The notes under the pieces are model-generated. The model was not told the origin of the DNA. It ran no database searches and worked only from the letters and a program-made list of their open reading frames with translations. From Rhizobium sp. Root1203 (lineage in GTDB: Bacteria; Pseudomonadota; Alphaproteobacteria; Rhizobiales; Rhizobiaceae), in NCBI RefSeq assembly GCF_001424945.1, contig NZ_LMCW01000023.1, positions 69,501-133,500 on the forward strand: DNA of 64,000 nt, read 5' to 3'. Position 1 is the stretch's first letter. Every line of letters starts with the position of its first letter. The position numbers and the translations under genes were made by a program. This document shows positions 33,338-43,153 of the stretch, piece after piece.

Positions 33338-36300
33338 TTATCCGACCGGATATCCCTCATCGGGATCGGTGACTTCGCGTCCGTTTATCGTGAGATCGTA
33401 ACCTCTGGGATGGGACGATTTTGAGACCGAAATGAGGTATTTGGCACCTGTATGCTCGATCTCTGCCGAGAACCCTTCCCAACTGCCCGGAAGCGCCGGA
33501 CGGACATGGAGGCGTCCGTTTTTCAGGCGAATGCCAAGGATGCCCTCAACGGCTGCGCGGTAGAGCCATCCGGCCGACCCTGTATACCAGGTCCAGCCGC
33601 CGCGGCCGGTCAACGCGCCCTCGCCATAGACGTCCGCGGCGATGATATACGGCTCCACCCGGTAGCGTTCCGCCGATTTCTGGTCGCGGGCGTGGCTGAT
33701 CGGGTTCAGCAGATCGAAGCAGCGCATCGCATCGTCGCCACGGTTCAGCTCCGCAAGCGCCATGACGACCCAGGTTGCGGCATGGGTGTACTGGCCGCCG
33801 TTTTCACGAACACCGGGAGGATAGGCCCTGATGTATCCCGGATCCTTGGCAGAGTTGGCAAACGGCGGCGTGAACAGCCGGATGATCCGCGCCTCCCGGT
33901 CGACGAGCTTCTCCAGCACCGAGTCCATCGCCTTTGCGGAGTGGGTGGGATCGCCCTCGCCGGAGAGGACGCTCCAGGACTGCGCAATCGAGTCGATCTG
34001 GCATTCGAGGCTTTCCTTCGAGCCAAGCAGGCTGCCGTCGTCGAATGTTCCTCGACGATAATAAGAGCCGTCCCAGGCCGCGGTTTCGAGAGCCGCTTTC
34101 AATTCACCGAGGTGTTTCGACCACCGTTCGACGCGGGCAGTGTCCCCGCGCTCCTCGGCGTAGGCAGTGAACGAGCGCAGGGCGCCCGCGAGGAACCAGC
34201 CGAGCCAGACACTGGTGCCCTTGCCGCCGATTCCGACACGGTTCATGCCGTCGTTCCAGTCGCCGCCCAGGAAGAGCGGCAGACCGTTGGCACCCTTGCG
34301 TACGATCGCCAGATCCAGCGCCATGGCGGCATGTTCGTAGACACTGACCTTGTCCTCCGACACTTCCGGCCGGTAGAACGAGTCATGTTGCCCCTCGAGA
34401 AGCGCCGGCCCTTCGACGAAGGCCAGTTGCTCGTCCAGCACGCTCTTGTCGCCTGTGACCGTGCAGTAGTGATGTACGGCATAGGCGAGCCACACAACGT
34501 CGTCCGAGATCAGTGTACGAACGCCTGCACCTGTTCCGGGCAGCCACCAGTGTTGAACATCGCCCTCGCGGAACTGGCGCGATGCGGCATTCAGGATCTG
34601 CAGGCGGGCAATCGACGGCTCATGCAGGACGAAGGCCAGCGTGTCCTGCAACTGGTCACGGAAGCCAAAGGCGCCGCTTGCCTGATAGAACGCGGTGCGC
34701 GCCATGATGCGGCAACCGAGGCTCTGATAGGGAAGCCAGGTGTTGATCAGGTTGTTCATACCTTGATCCGGCGTGGAAATTTGCACCTTGCCGGTGAAAC
34801 CCTGCCAGAAGGTTCGGTTTGCCTGCACAACGTCGTCGAACGGGGTCTTTCTGATATCCCCGATTAGCGCGCGCGCTTCTTCCTTCGTCGCAGTGTCCCC
34901 GAGGTAGAGGAACACGTCGCGTTCCTCGCCAGCCGCGATCTCGATATCGATCGCCAGCGCCGCCGCCGGGTCGCCATCCAGCTCGGTAGTGCCGGACAGT
35001 TTGGCTGCCGCATTCAAGGCTACCGGCGATGCGATCGTGCCTGTTTTGCCGATGAACTCCCGGCGGCTTGCCGTGAAGCTCGACAGCGTCTCGCTGGCCG
35101 CGAAGAAAGCGACCCGACCGGAGTAGTCAATGCTGTAGTTGTTGCTGGCGAACAGCGCACCGGTCTGGTCGTCGAACTCCGAGAGGATGAACGGGCCCGT
35201 CTTCTGCGCATTGTTGCCGAGAATCCACTCGAGGTAACCGTACAGGCGAAGCTTGCGGGGCTTCGGTCCGGTGTTGCGCAGCCGCAATCGTTGCAGCTTC
35301 ACCGGCCGTTCACGGTCGACCGTCTGCGTCAGCTCGAGGGCCACATCGTTCTGGACGCTCGAGAAGACCGAATAGCCCAAGCCGTGCCGCGCCTCAAACC
35401 GGATATCGGTTTGGCGAGAAAGGGCCGCGAACGGCGCCATGACGGTGCCGCTCTCGCGATCGACCACGTAGATCGCTTCGCCCGGACGGTTGATCACGGC
35501 GTCGTTCGACCACGGCGTCAGCTGATAATCGCGAGAATTCGTGCTCCAGGTGAAACCTGCACCTTCGGCGGAGACGTGAAACCCGAATTTTTCGTTCGAG
35601 ATTACGTTGATCCACGGCTGCGGTGTGCAATGACCGCCCGGAATGCGCACGACATACTCGCGTCCGTCGCCGGAGAAGCCGCCGATACCGTTCCAGAAGT
35701 TGAGGTCGCCCTCCTCCTCGATCACTAGCGTCGGGGCAGTCGGAGCAGGGGCGGGGACTACGCGCTTGGCACGGATCTTCGCGCTGTCTGCATGTTCCAG
35801 CTCTAATTGCTCTTCCTTCGTGGGCGCAAAGAGCGCGGCTGCTCGGCTGATCTGATCGATGATCTTGCCGTTCTTTGCGTGGAAGGTGGCGCGCGATGCG
35901 GCGATCAGGGCATGATAGGTGGCCTCCTCCATCAAATCCTTGCGGACCGTGAAGATATGCTGGCGCAAGCCATCGGCCTGACCCAGGCGGCGCACGTTCT
36001 CTGCCATCTGGTCGACTGCATGCTGCATGTCCTGTGCGTAGGAGGACGCCCGCTCGTTCATGATGACGAGATCCGCCGTCACGCCGCGCGAACGCAGGTA
36101 TTCCTGCGCAAGCAGTGCTTCGCGAGCAATGTCGAGGTCCATGTCGTCGTTGATGCGCAGCGTGAAGATCGGGAAGTCGCCCGATATCGCCAGCGGCCAG
36201 AGAGACGATTGGGATTGCATGCCGGCCTGCACCGCCGCCCCGTCCGCACGCAGATACATATCGGGGTAGACCAGGTGGCGACCGAGATGCTGGAACGCCG

Positions 36301-39300
36301 CTGCTTGCTGCGACGTGACGCCCACATGGCGCATCTGAACCTGCGTACGCGTCCAGGCCTGGACGAGTTCGTGGTTGAATGCGTCGGCGTGACGATAGCG
36401 TTCAACTGCCTTATCGACCTCGTTTCGGCTTGGTGCAGCGATTGTCCAGAAGATAACGCTGACCTTCTTGCCGGCGGGAACACGCACGGTGCGCCGAAGC
36501 GACAGCACCGGGTCGAGGGTGAATCCGTCCGTGCCGGAAAGCGTGGCGCCGGCATCGAAAGCAGCGGCATTGGCAAGGCTGCGGCCGCGACCGAGGAACT
36601 TGCGCCGATCAGTCTCGAACTCCGTATGACGTGTGGTGCCGGCGTTGTCCACGATCAGGTGGGCGACTGCCATATTCGGTTCGTTCGGATCGCGCTTGTT
36701 GCGCTCGACGCGAATGACGTCGCCGCGCTTGCCGATTTCCGTTTTCACGAACATGCGGGCGAAAGCGGGATGCGCGTTGTCGGTATCATCGGATGCAAGT
36801 ACCGGCTCCAGATAGGAGGTCACCTCGATAAAACGGTCTTCGGTGCCGGTGTTGAGCAGCGTGAGGCGGCGGCCTTCGGCATCGTGCTCGGTTGCGACGA
36901 TGCATTCGACCTCGCTGGTGAGATCGCCCACGGTTTTGGTGAACTCGGCTTTTTCATCCGCAAAGAGAACCTTGACACGCTCGCCCTCGATGTTCTTCGG
37001 CTCCGCCGTCGTCGACCACCATTCGTTCGTTGCCGTATCGCGCAGGAAGATGAAGTTTCCCCAGCGATCCTCGGTGGGATCGGCCTTCCAGCGCGAAACG
37101 GAGAGGCTGTTCCAGCGCGAATAGCCGGCGCCGGTTGCCGTCAGCATCATCGAATAGTGTCCATTGGACAGGAACACGAGTTCGCGATCACGCGACGCCG
37201 GGTCGTAGATCTTGCGGAGCTCCGGCCGCAGGAGGTCATCCTGAATGCTGGCGGGCGTGTCGGACTCGTGCTTGCCGCTCATGACGGGGATGTCGCGCGG
37301 TGCTTTTTCCTGCAGCAGCAGCTCGGCCGCTTCGATCACAGGATCGGAATGGAAGAGTTCGCGCAGGTGGCCGTTGAACGCGACGTTGGCGACGGCGGCG
37401 ATCGACATGCCGTGATGGTGGGCATAGTAGTTGTACACCACCGCGCAGGTCTTGCCTTCCGGCACGCGCGTCGGCGTGAAGTCGACGGCATCGTGGAAGC
37501 CGAACTTGCCAAGCGCTCCGAGCTTGCGCAGGCGCTCAAGGTTTTCAATTGCCGCCGGCGGATTGTACTGGCTCGCGAGGATCGATGCGTAAGGCGCGAT
37601 GACGGCGTTGTGGCCTAGGCCGCGCTTGAGGCCGAGGGTCGGAACGCCGAAGTTGGTGTACTGATAGTTTAGGTTGTGGTCGCGAGCGTTGAACGCAGCT
37701 TCCGAGATACCCCACGGGATGCCCAGCTTGCGGGCGTAGTTCATCTGCTCCACGACGACCAGGTTGTTGGTCTGGTTGAGGATGCCGCCGCCGCGCTCCT
37801 GCATGACAAGAGGGGGCATCAGGTATTCGAACATCGATCCGGACCAGGACACCAGCGCTCCGCGCGAGCCTACCGGCACGACCTGGCGGCCGAGGCGATA
37901 CCAGTGTTCCGTGGGCAGGTCGCCCTTGGCGATGCCGAAAAGGCTCGTGAGGCGGCATTCTGAGGCGAGAAGGTCGTAGCAGGCCTGATCGAGTTCGCCG
38001 CTTTCCACGCGATAGCCGATCGACAGCAGGCGGCGCTCAGGTCTGAACAAGAAGCCGAAGTCCATCGAGAAGGCGAGATCGCGTGCCTTGTCGCGAAGCG
38101 CGATCAGTCGGGGACGCAGAGGATCGATGTTGGAGAGGTCGAACGTGCTGTCGGAGATGTGGGCTTCGCAGACCTTCACCAACGATTCCGCCCAGCGGGT
38201 CACTTCGCCACTCAGCGTCGACTTCACCTCGTGATCGAGGTTGGCCGCAAGTTTCTGAATATCGCGAGCAAGAACCGAGAGGTTGATGATGCGGATCGAG
38301 GCGAACTCGTGCTCCCGCTTGACCGCAGCCAGGGCGTTCTGGAAGCCGATGATGCGCTCTTCCAGGCGGCGGCGCAGCGGGCGCACGGTCTTGCGATCGT
38401 CGGGCAGTTCGGCAAGCACTTCAGCAAGAATGCCGGCAGTGTCGCCGACGCCGTCGAGGTTGCCCTGCATGTGCGCCGAAGGTGCTTCCGCCCAGTTGCG
38501 GCAGGCAGACGAAATCGCGATCAGGTGACCGGCGAGATTGCCGCTGTCGACGGCAGATACATAGCGCGGTCCGAGAGTCTGTAGCGTATCGGTATGGTAC
38601 CAGTTGAACAGATGGCCGCGGAATTTCTCCATCTTGTCGATCGTGGCGATCGTCTGCTCCAGCCGTTCGATGGTCTCTTCGAACGAGAACCAGCCGAACT
38701 GTCGGCCGGACACTACGGATAGCAGGTACACGCCGATATTCGTCGGTGAGGTACGGGCCGCGACGATGACATGGGGTGTTTCCTGGACGTTATCCGGCGG
38801 CAGGAAGTTCTGCTCGGCGGTGGTGAACGTCTCGAAATAGCGCCATGTCCGGCGGGCGATCTTGCGGAGCTCGTTCGAAACGGACTCGGCGACTTCCAGC
38901 CGGTCTTCCGTCTCCGCCGATTGGCTGACGTAGTAGGCGACGAGCGGGGAGAGAATCCACAGGATGGTAAAGGGAATGCCAACCAGGAAGGCCTTGTCGC
39001 CGGAAAGCACCGCAAAGCCGAGAGCCAGCAGTGCCAACACGGGCGCATGCCACATGGCCTTGTAGTAGGACATTATCGTGCCCTGTCTGCCGGCCTGAAC
39101 GCTTGCAGCGGTGCGCCACTGCAGCATCAACTTGTGGCTGACGAAGAGACGATAGAGAGAACGACTGATCGCATCGGCCATCATGCAGGCGGAGTCAGCG
39201 ATAAAGACGATCCTAAGAGCAACTTGCGCGTTGGCTGCGCGAATGTCGGACCACACGGTGTAGAGATGAGCGCGCGCCACGATATCGCTGGTGCGCGGAA

Positions 39301-41857
39301 TGATGCCGTTGATGAGCGACAGGGTCGGAGCGACGAACAGGCAGAAAATCAACAGAATCTGCCAGATTAGGGCGCCGAGCGGGTCCATGAAATACCAGCC
39401 GAGAACGGAGGCGAAAAACCAGGCGATCGGCGTCAGCGACCGGCGCAGGTTGTCGAACATCTTCCAGCGGCCAAGGGCTGTGACGCCGTACTTTGCCTTG
39501 AACATGTAGGGCAGAAGCTGCCAGTCGCCGCGCGCCCAGCGATGCTGACGCGAGGTCTCGACTTCGTAGCGGGTGGGAAAATCCTCGACAAGCTCGAGAT
39601 CCGTGACAAGCGCGCAGCGCGCCATGGAGCCTTCGAGAAGGTCGTGGCTGAGAACCGAGTTTTCGTCGATGCGACCCTTAAGAGACGTTTCGAAGGCATC
39701 GACGTGATAAAGGCCCTTCCCCGTGAATGTCCCCTCCCCGGCGAGATCCTGATAGACGTCGGATACGGTGAAGACATAGGGATCGAGGCCGCGATTGATG
39801 GAAAACACGCGCTGGAAGACGGAAGCATCCTTACCGGTCGTCAGCGACGGCGTCACGCGTGGCTGCAATACGCCGTAGCCGCTTTCGACGCGGCCGCTTT
39901 CCGAATTGATGACCGGGCGGTTGATCGGATGGTAGAGTTTTCCGACAAGTTTCGTGACGGTATCGCGCATCAGGCGGGTGTCGGCATCGAGGGTCATGAC
40001 ATACTGCACATCGGCCGGGACGACGTTTGCGCCCGGCAGATAGGTCGTGTCTCGATCGCCACGCAGCAGCAGGTTCAATTCGTGCAGTTTGCCGCGCTTG
40101 CGCTCCCAGCCCATCCACGCGCCTTCGGCTGGATTGTACAGCCGGCGGCGATGGAGAAGGTAGAAGCGGGTCTTGCCGTCATAGGCATAGCGCGCCGAGA
40201 GGTTTGCGACTTCGCGGCGGGCGTAGTCCAGGACCTCGAGGTCGGCGGGCGTCTCTTCCACCTGGCTATCGGGCCAGTCGCTGAGCAGCGCAAAGTAGAT
40301 TTCGCCGCGCGGGTTTGCGAGATAGTGGACTTCGAGGTTGCGGACCAGTTCATCGACACTATCGCGATTCGAAATCAGGCAGGGAACGACCAGCAGGGTG
40401 CGGGCGTCTTCCGGAATTCCTTCCTTGAATTCGTAACCAACCAACCGTGCCGGCGTGACGAAGAACGACAGGACCGTATTGAATAGTCCGGTGGCGCCTT
40501 CGGATGCGGGCAGCGAGAACATCACCAGCAGCAGGATGATTTCCGCCGGTCCCATGCCGGCGTTCGCCATGAAGCGACCGACGACAAACATGGCAAGGAC
40601 GGTCAGCAGAAGGACCGGCACCGCGATGGACAGCCAGTTGAACTTGCGGACTGTGCGGACGAAATGCTGGGTCAACGTTGGGCTGTAGTTGGACCGTGCC
40701 TCAAGCTTCGGCCTCTGCATTCCCGTGAGGAATCCCCCAACGTTGGGTTCGTGGGGCTGCTCCTCACCGGAAGCCCGTGCTTCTTCGGTCATGTCGAGGG
40801 CAAGCTGCGCGATTTCCATTTCGGTCATCGTCGAACGCTTGGCGAGTTTCTCGATCTGCTTGCGATACTTGTTGCGCGAGCCGGAATCGAGGATGCCGTA
40901 GTCGGAGTGCTCCCAAAGCAGCCTGTCGACATGGCTAACCTGCTCGACCCAGACCGCCCATTCCGTATCGTCGATCTCGCGAAGGCTGCGGATGATGTTG
41001 CCCATCGTGACGTTGCCGGACGACAGACGGCTGTGCTCGGCCATCGTCGTCTCTTCAGTGTCACGACCTAGTGCCCCCAATCGCTCGTCCAGCCACGCGA
41101 TGGCGAGGCTGGAGGCCTGCGATCCATCGCGCATCCGGTAGAGGAACTGCGTCGAAAAGGTGTTGTCTTCCGCAAGCGGCTCCAGGGTTCTCAGAAACTC
41201 GGCGGCCTTTGCCGGATCGGTCAGCCGAACAAGTTCATCGGCGGCTTCATTGGCGCGGCGTCGCATGCGGCGGCTGCGTTCGACGCGGATTGAGATGCGG
41301 CGAAGATTTTCGACCAGCACGTAGCGTACCAGGGACGGCAGTGCCCAGAGTTCGCCAATCCGCAGCGTCTCGTGTTCCTGGAAGCCTTCGACGAGTGCCG
41401 TCAGGCTTTCCTGCGAGATGGTGCTGTGCGTGTGTGCGACATAGAGCCAGGCGAGTGCAAGCGTTCGCGGAATCTGCGTGCCGTCAACCTTGATCGTTGG
41501 CAATTCGCGATAAAAGCGCGTGGGGAAGTCGCGTCGGATTTCCTGAATCGCCTCCTCGACAATATAGTGGTTGTCGAGGAGCCATTCGGCGGCCGGCGTG
41601 ATTGTCTCACCGGATTCCACGTCCGCTGCGGTCGTTCGATAGACACGCAGGATCTCCTTTTCGTTCTCCTTGTGCCGCGCGAAAAAATCGAAAGGAGCAA
41701 AAGCCGGCAGCAAAGCCACCCCGCCACTGGCAACTGATGCACCCATCGCCTTGATGTCTTCGATGGACATGTAGGCCGAACGGATCGAATCGTTATGATC
41801 GATCTGCTTCGTTTCGGACTCGCGGGACGGGCTCGGAGACGTGCTTGAAATAGACAT
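33338..41857 (-). CDS. ndvB: cyclic beta-1,2-glucan synthase NdvB/ChvB
   Basis: Giant inner-membrane enzyme (about 2839 residues, as expected for NdvB at around 2830) that initiates, elongates, cyclises and length-controls cyclic beta-1,2-glucan. An N-terminal cytoplasmic region contains the GT84 transferase core: TLDADTRLMRDTVTKL with the DxD-type site and QHRWARGDWQLL. Membrane segments flank it (for example VPVLLLTVLAMFVVG). The large C-terminal half has GH94 phosphorylase-like modules (FLGGDWNDGMNRVGIGGKG, and NGGQYTHAATWVVMAL). ATG 41857 (MSISSTSPSP) is favoured; an in-frame start 32 codons upstream gives no family similarity. Cyclic glucans matter for osmotic adaptation and host infection. 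Confidence 0.97.
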   Translation of the reverse strand: MSISSTSPSPSRESETKQIDHNDSIRSAYMSIEDIKAMGASVASGGVALLPAFAPFDFFARHKENEKEILRVYRTTAADVESGETITPAAEWLLDNHYIVEEAIQEIRRDFPTRFYRELPTIKVDGTQIPRTLALAWLYVAHTHSTISQESLTALVEGFQEHETLRIGELWALPSLVRYVLVENLRRISIRVERSRRMRRRANEAADELVRLTDPAKAAEFLRTLEPLAEDNTFSTQFLYRMRDGSQASSLAIAWLDERLGALGRDTEETTMAEHSRLSSGNVTMGNIIRSLREIDDTEWAVWVEQVSHVDRLLWEHSDYGILDSGSRNKYRKQIEKLAKRSTMTEMEIAQLALDMTEEARASGEEQPHEPNVGGFLTGMQRPKLEARSNYSPTLTQHFVRTVRKFNWLSIAVPVLLLTVLAMFVVGRFMANAGMGPAEIILLLVMFSLPASEGATGLFNTVLSFFVTPARLVGYEFKEGIPEDARTLLVVPCLISNRDSVDELVRNLEVHYLANPRGEIYFALLSDWPDSQVEETPADLEVLDYARREVANLSARYAYDGKTRFYLLHRRRLYNPAEGAWMGWERKRGKLHELNLLLRGDRDTTYLPGANVVPADVQYVMTLDADTRLMRDTVTKLVGKLYHPINRPVINSESGRVESGYGVLQPRVTPSLTTGKDASVFQRVFSINRGLDPYVFTVSDVYQDLAGEGTFTGKGLYHVDAFETSLKGRIDENSVLSHDLLEGSMARCALVTDLELVEDFPTRYEVETSRQHRWARGDWQLLPYMFKAKYGVTALGRWKMFDNLRRSLTPIAWFFASVLGWYFMDPLGALIWQILLIFCLFVAPTLSLINGIIPRTSDIVARAHLYTVWSDIRAANAQVALRIVFIADSACMMADAISRSLYRLFVSHKLMLQWRTAASVQAGRQGTIMSYYKAMWHAPVLALLALGFAVLSGDKAFLVGIPFTILWILSPLVAYYVSQSAETEDRLEVAESVSNELRKIARRTWRYFETFTTAEQNFLPPDNVQETPHVIVAARTSPTNIGVYLLSVVSGRQFGWFSFEETIERLEQTIATIDKMEKFRGHLFNWYHTDTLQTLGPRYVSAVDSGNLAGHLIAISSACRNWAEAPSAHMQGNLDGVGDTAGILAEVLAELPDDRKTVRPLRRRLEERIIGFQNALAAVKREHEFASIRIINLSVLARDIQKLAANLDHEVKSTLSGEVTRWAESLVKVCEAHISDSTFDLSNIDPLRPRLIALRDKARDLAFSMDFGFLFRPERRLLSIGYRVESGELDQACYDLLASECRLTSLFGIAKGDLPTEHWYRLGRQVVPVGSRGALVSWSGSMFEYLMPPLVMQERGGGILNQTNNLVVVEQMNYARKLGIPWGISEAAFNARDHNLNYQYTNFGVPTLGLKRGLGHNAVIAPYASILASQYNPPAAIENLERLRKLGALGKFGFHDAVDFTPTRVPEGKTCAVVYNYYAHHHGMSIAAVANVAFNGHLRELFHSDPVIEAAELLLQEKAPRDIPVMSGKHESDTPASIQDDLLRPELRKIYDPASRDRELVFLSNGHYSMMLTATGAGYSRWNSLSVSRWKADPTEDRWGNFIFLRDTATNEWWSTTAEPKNIEGERVKVLFADEKAEFTKTVGDLTSEVECIVATEHDAEGRRLTLLNTGTEDRFIEVTSYLEPVLASDDTDNAHPAFARMFVKTEIGKRGDVIRVERNKRDPNEPNMAVAHLIVDNAGTTRHTEFETDRRKFLGRGRSLANAAAFDAGATLSGTDGFTLDPVLSLRRTVRVPAGKKVSVIFWTIAAPSRNEVDKAVERYRHADAFNHELVQAWTRTQVQMRHVGVTSQQAAAFQHLGRHLVYPDMYLRADGAAVQAGMQSQSSLWPLAISGDFPIFTLRINDDMDLDIAREALLAQEYLRSRGVTADLVIMNERASSYAQDMQHAVDQMAENVRRLGQADGLRQHIFTVRKDLMEEATYHALIAASRATFHAKNGKIIDQISRAAALFAPTKEEQLELEHADSAKIRAKRVVPAPAPTAPTLVIEEEGDLNFWNGIGGFSGDGREYVVRIPGGHCTPQPWINVISNEKFGFHVSAEGAGFTWSTNSRDYQLTPWSNDAVINRPGEAIYVVDRESGTVMAPFAALSRQTDIRFEARHGLGYSVFSSVQNDVALELTQTVDRERPVKLQRLRLRNTGPKPRKLRLYGYLEWILGNNAQKTGPFILSEFDDQTGALFASNNYSIDYSGRVAFFAASETLSSFTASRREFIGKTGTIASPVALNAAAKLSGTTELDGDPAAALAIDIEIAAGEERDVFLYLGDTATKEEARALIGDIRKTPFDDVVQANRTFWQGFTGKVQISTPDQGMNNLINTWLPYQSLGCRIMARTAFYQASGAFGFRDQLQDTLAFVLHEPSIARLQILNAASRQFREGDVQHWWLPGTGAGVRTLISDDVVWLAYAVHHYCTVTGDKSVLDEQLAFVEGPALLEGQHDSFYRPEVSEDKVSVYEHAAMALDLAIVRKGANGLPLFLGGDWNDGMNRVGIGGKGTSVWLGWFLAGALRSFTAYAEERGDTARVERWSKHLGELKAALETAAWDGSYYRRGTFDDGSLLGSKESLECQIDSIAQSWSVLSGEGDPTHSAKAMDSVLEKLVDREARIIRLFTPPFANSAKDPGYIRAYPPGVRENGGQYTHAATWVVMALAELNRGDDAMRCFDLLNPISHARDQKSAERYRVEPYIIAADVYGEGALTGRGGWTWYTGSAGWLYRAAVEGILGIRLKNGRLHVRPALPGSWEGFSAEIEHTGAKYLISVSKSSHPRGYDLTINGREVTDPDEGYPVG

Positions 41858-42222
41858 GGGTTCGGTTCTGGATCCAAACGAAGTTATGGTAATTGGGGTT
41901 GCCTTTTGCACTGCCAAATATGACTGCCGCATGAACGCGCCGCGCTTTATCAAGAGCGACCGTACATGCTGGCGACGTCAAATCGACAGACAATACGAAA
42001 CGATTTAGACGCGAACTTTCGAGCGGCTGCGCAAGAGGGTTTGGCTGAGTGGTGTTTCTCCCCCCGCAGAGCCAATTCGGAAAGTTGGACACTATTGCAA
42101 TAATTCAAGTCAAGAGGTTTCACCGAAGGAGACCGGTCGAGTGCCAACAATCGTCTGTGTGGTGCTTCGACATGAAAAATCCGGCGCCTTTCGGACGCCG
42201 GATCTGGCCGATGCTAGCTCTT
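41858..42222. other. ndvB upstream region, 365 bp
   Basis: This should contain the ndvB promoter and leader, reading leftward. I see no convincing coding sequence and no ribosome-binding site of good quality before the ndvB ATG. The right end holds the terminator of the small DUF1328 gene. Confidence 0.5.
42174..42203 (-). terminator. terminator of the DUF1328 gene
   Basis: ATCCGGCG and CGCCGGAT form an 8-bp stem around a 9-base loop at 42179-42203. The A-run AAAAA on the left gives a U-tract on the minus-strand transcript, 20 bases past the DUF1328 stop. Confidence 0.75.
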
Positions 42223-42387
42223 TCAGGCTCGGCGCAGAAAGCGCGCCACAAGCGATACGACGAACAGCACCAGGAACAAGAAGAACAGTACCTGAGCAAT
42301 TGACGCCGACGCTCCTGCAATGCCGCCAAATCCCAGAACGCCTGCGATCAGCGCCACAACAAGAAATACGAGTGCATAATAGAGCAT
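42223..42387 (-). CDS. DUF1328 (UPF0391) small membrane protein
   Basis: A 54-residue hydrophobic protein with two membrane segments around the glycine-rich turn GVLGFGGIAGASAS. The start LYYALVFLVVALIAGVLGFG and the end VVSLVARFLRR match the DUF1328/YtjA family. The second ATG (42387) has GGGAG six bases upstream, so I prefer it to the ATG at 42393, which abuts that site. Function unknown; family members are often stress-induced. An intrinsic terminator follows directly. Confidence 0.9.
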   Translation of the reverse strand: MLYYALVFLVVALIAGVLGFGGIAGASASIAQVLFFLFLVLFVVSLVARFLRRA

Positions 42388-42518
42388 TTCCATCTCCCTG
42401 GTCGTTTTATGACAGGAATAACGATGGTTCGCGCTATTGGTTCCGCCGCGGGCGAAACGAGGTTATTTTCAATTCGATAAAGCGGCTGCTGGTAGCGCGG
42501 CCGACTGTCGTCGGCTCC

Positions 42519-42683
42519 TTAGCCTATAATCCCGCAGACAAAAGCTGCCAGGAATGCAAACGCCACCGTCACGAGTGCCGCATTCAATACAAGGTGAACC
42601 TTGCTGCGCGTTGTCGCGGGTTTCTTTGAGCGCTCGGAACCGTACTGGTTCACATGAGTATGCGAAATACCCAAGTCTGCCAT
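42519..42683 (-). CDS. 54-residue single-span membrane protein, unrecognised
   Basis: Begins MADLGISHTHVNQYGSERSK. A polar basic N-terminal half (KKPATTRSK) precedes one hydrophobic span near residues 30-53 (LVLNAALVTVAFAFLAAFVC). The charge pattern fits an N-in topology. GGAGG lies six bases upstream of ATG 42683, a strong initiation site. I do not recognise the family. It lies upstream of the DUF1328 gene on the same strand, 126 bp apart. Confidence 0.7.
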   Translation of the reverse strand: MADLGISHTHVNQYGSERSKKPATTRSKVHLVLNAALVTVAFAFLAAFVCGIIG

Positions 42684-42809
42684 GTGCTGCCTCCGTGTTT
42701 TTTATCGCTCGTTATCGGAGCGCATTTTCTTATAATGTCTATCTGATTGGTAGAGATAAAATTCCAACGGATATTGCTGGATGAGAAAATCCGTCCGGAT
42801 CCGACAGAG

Positions 42810-42992
42810 CTAGCAGAGGGTGCGCCAGGCCCATATCAGGGAGCGCTCTACAGCGTTTTCCAGATGGGGCGTATTGGGTGCCTCAATCATCCGACGGTCG
42901 CGTTCAGCCGGTATGGAGGTTTCGTTCGCAGCCTTTTCGGTCTTGGCCGGGGGTGCGAGGTATCCCATGGTCATGCCGCCGAGAAAGAACAT
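42810..42992 (-). CDS. possible 60-residue small protein
   Basis: ATG 42992 is preceded by GGAGATGAGGC. The product begins MFFLGGMTMGYLAPPAKTEK, then a charged middle and a C-terminal amphipathic segment containing two tryptophans and an end cysteine (LIWAWRTLC). It has no recognised domain. It is the third small minus-strand frame in this 0.8-kb stretch. Coding status is uncertain, and a shorter start at the third Met is possible. Confidence 0.4.
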   Translation of the reverse strand: MFFLGGMTMGYLAPPAKTEKAANETSIPAERDRRMIEAPNTPHLENAVERSLIWAWRTLC

Positions 42993-43153
42993 GCCTCATC
43001 TCCATGATCACGAAAACTAACAGTCGTTAACGAGATCATGACAGAAGGAAGGCAGCTGTCAATAGTCTAGTCGAATGGTCGTGTTTTAACGGACCGTTAT
43101 TATTAACGCAGCGTCGCGAGCCAGCGATTTCAATCACTTGAAAACACAGGCTT

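Noticed and set aside
35807..37618. A 603-codon frame antisense to ndvB
   Set aside because: Shadow of the very long ndvB coding sequence; no ribosome-binding site or domain.
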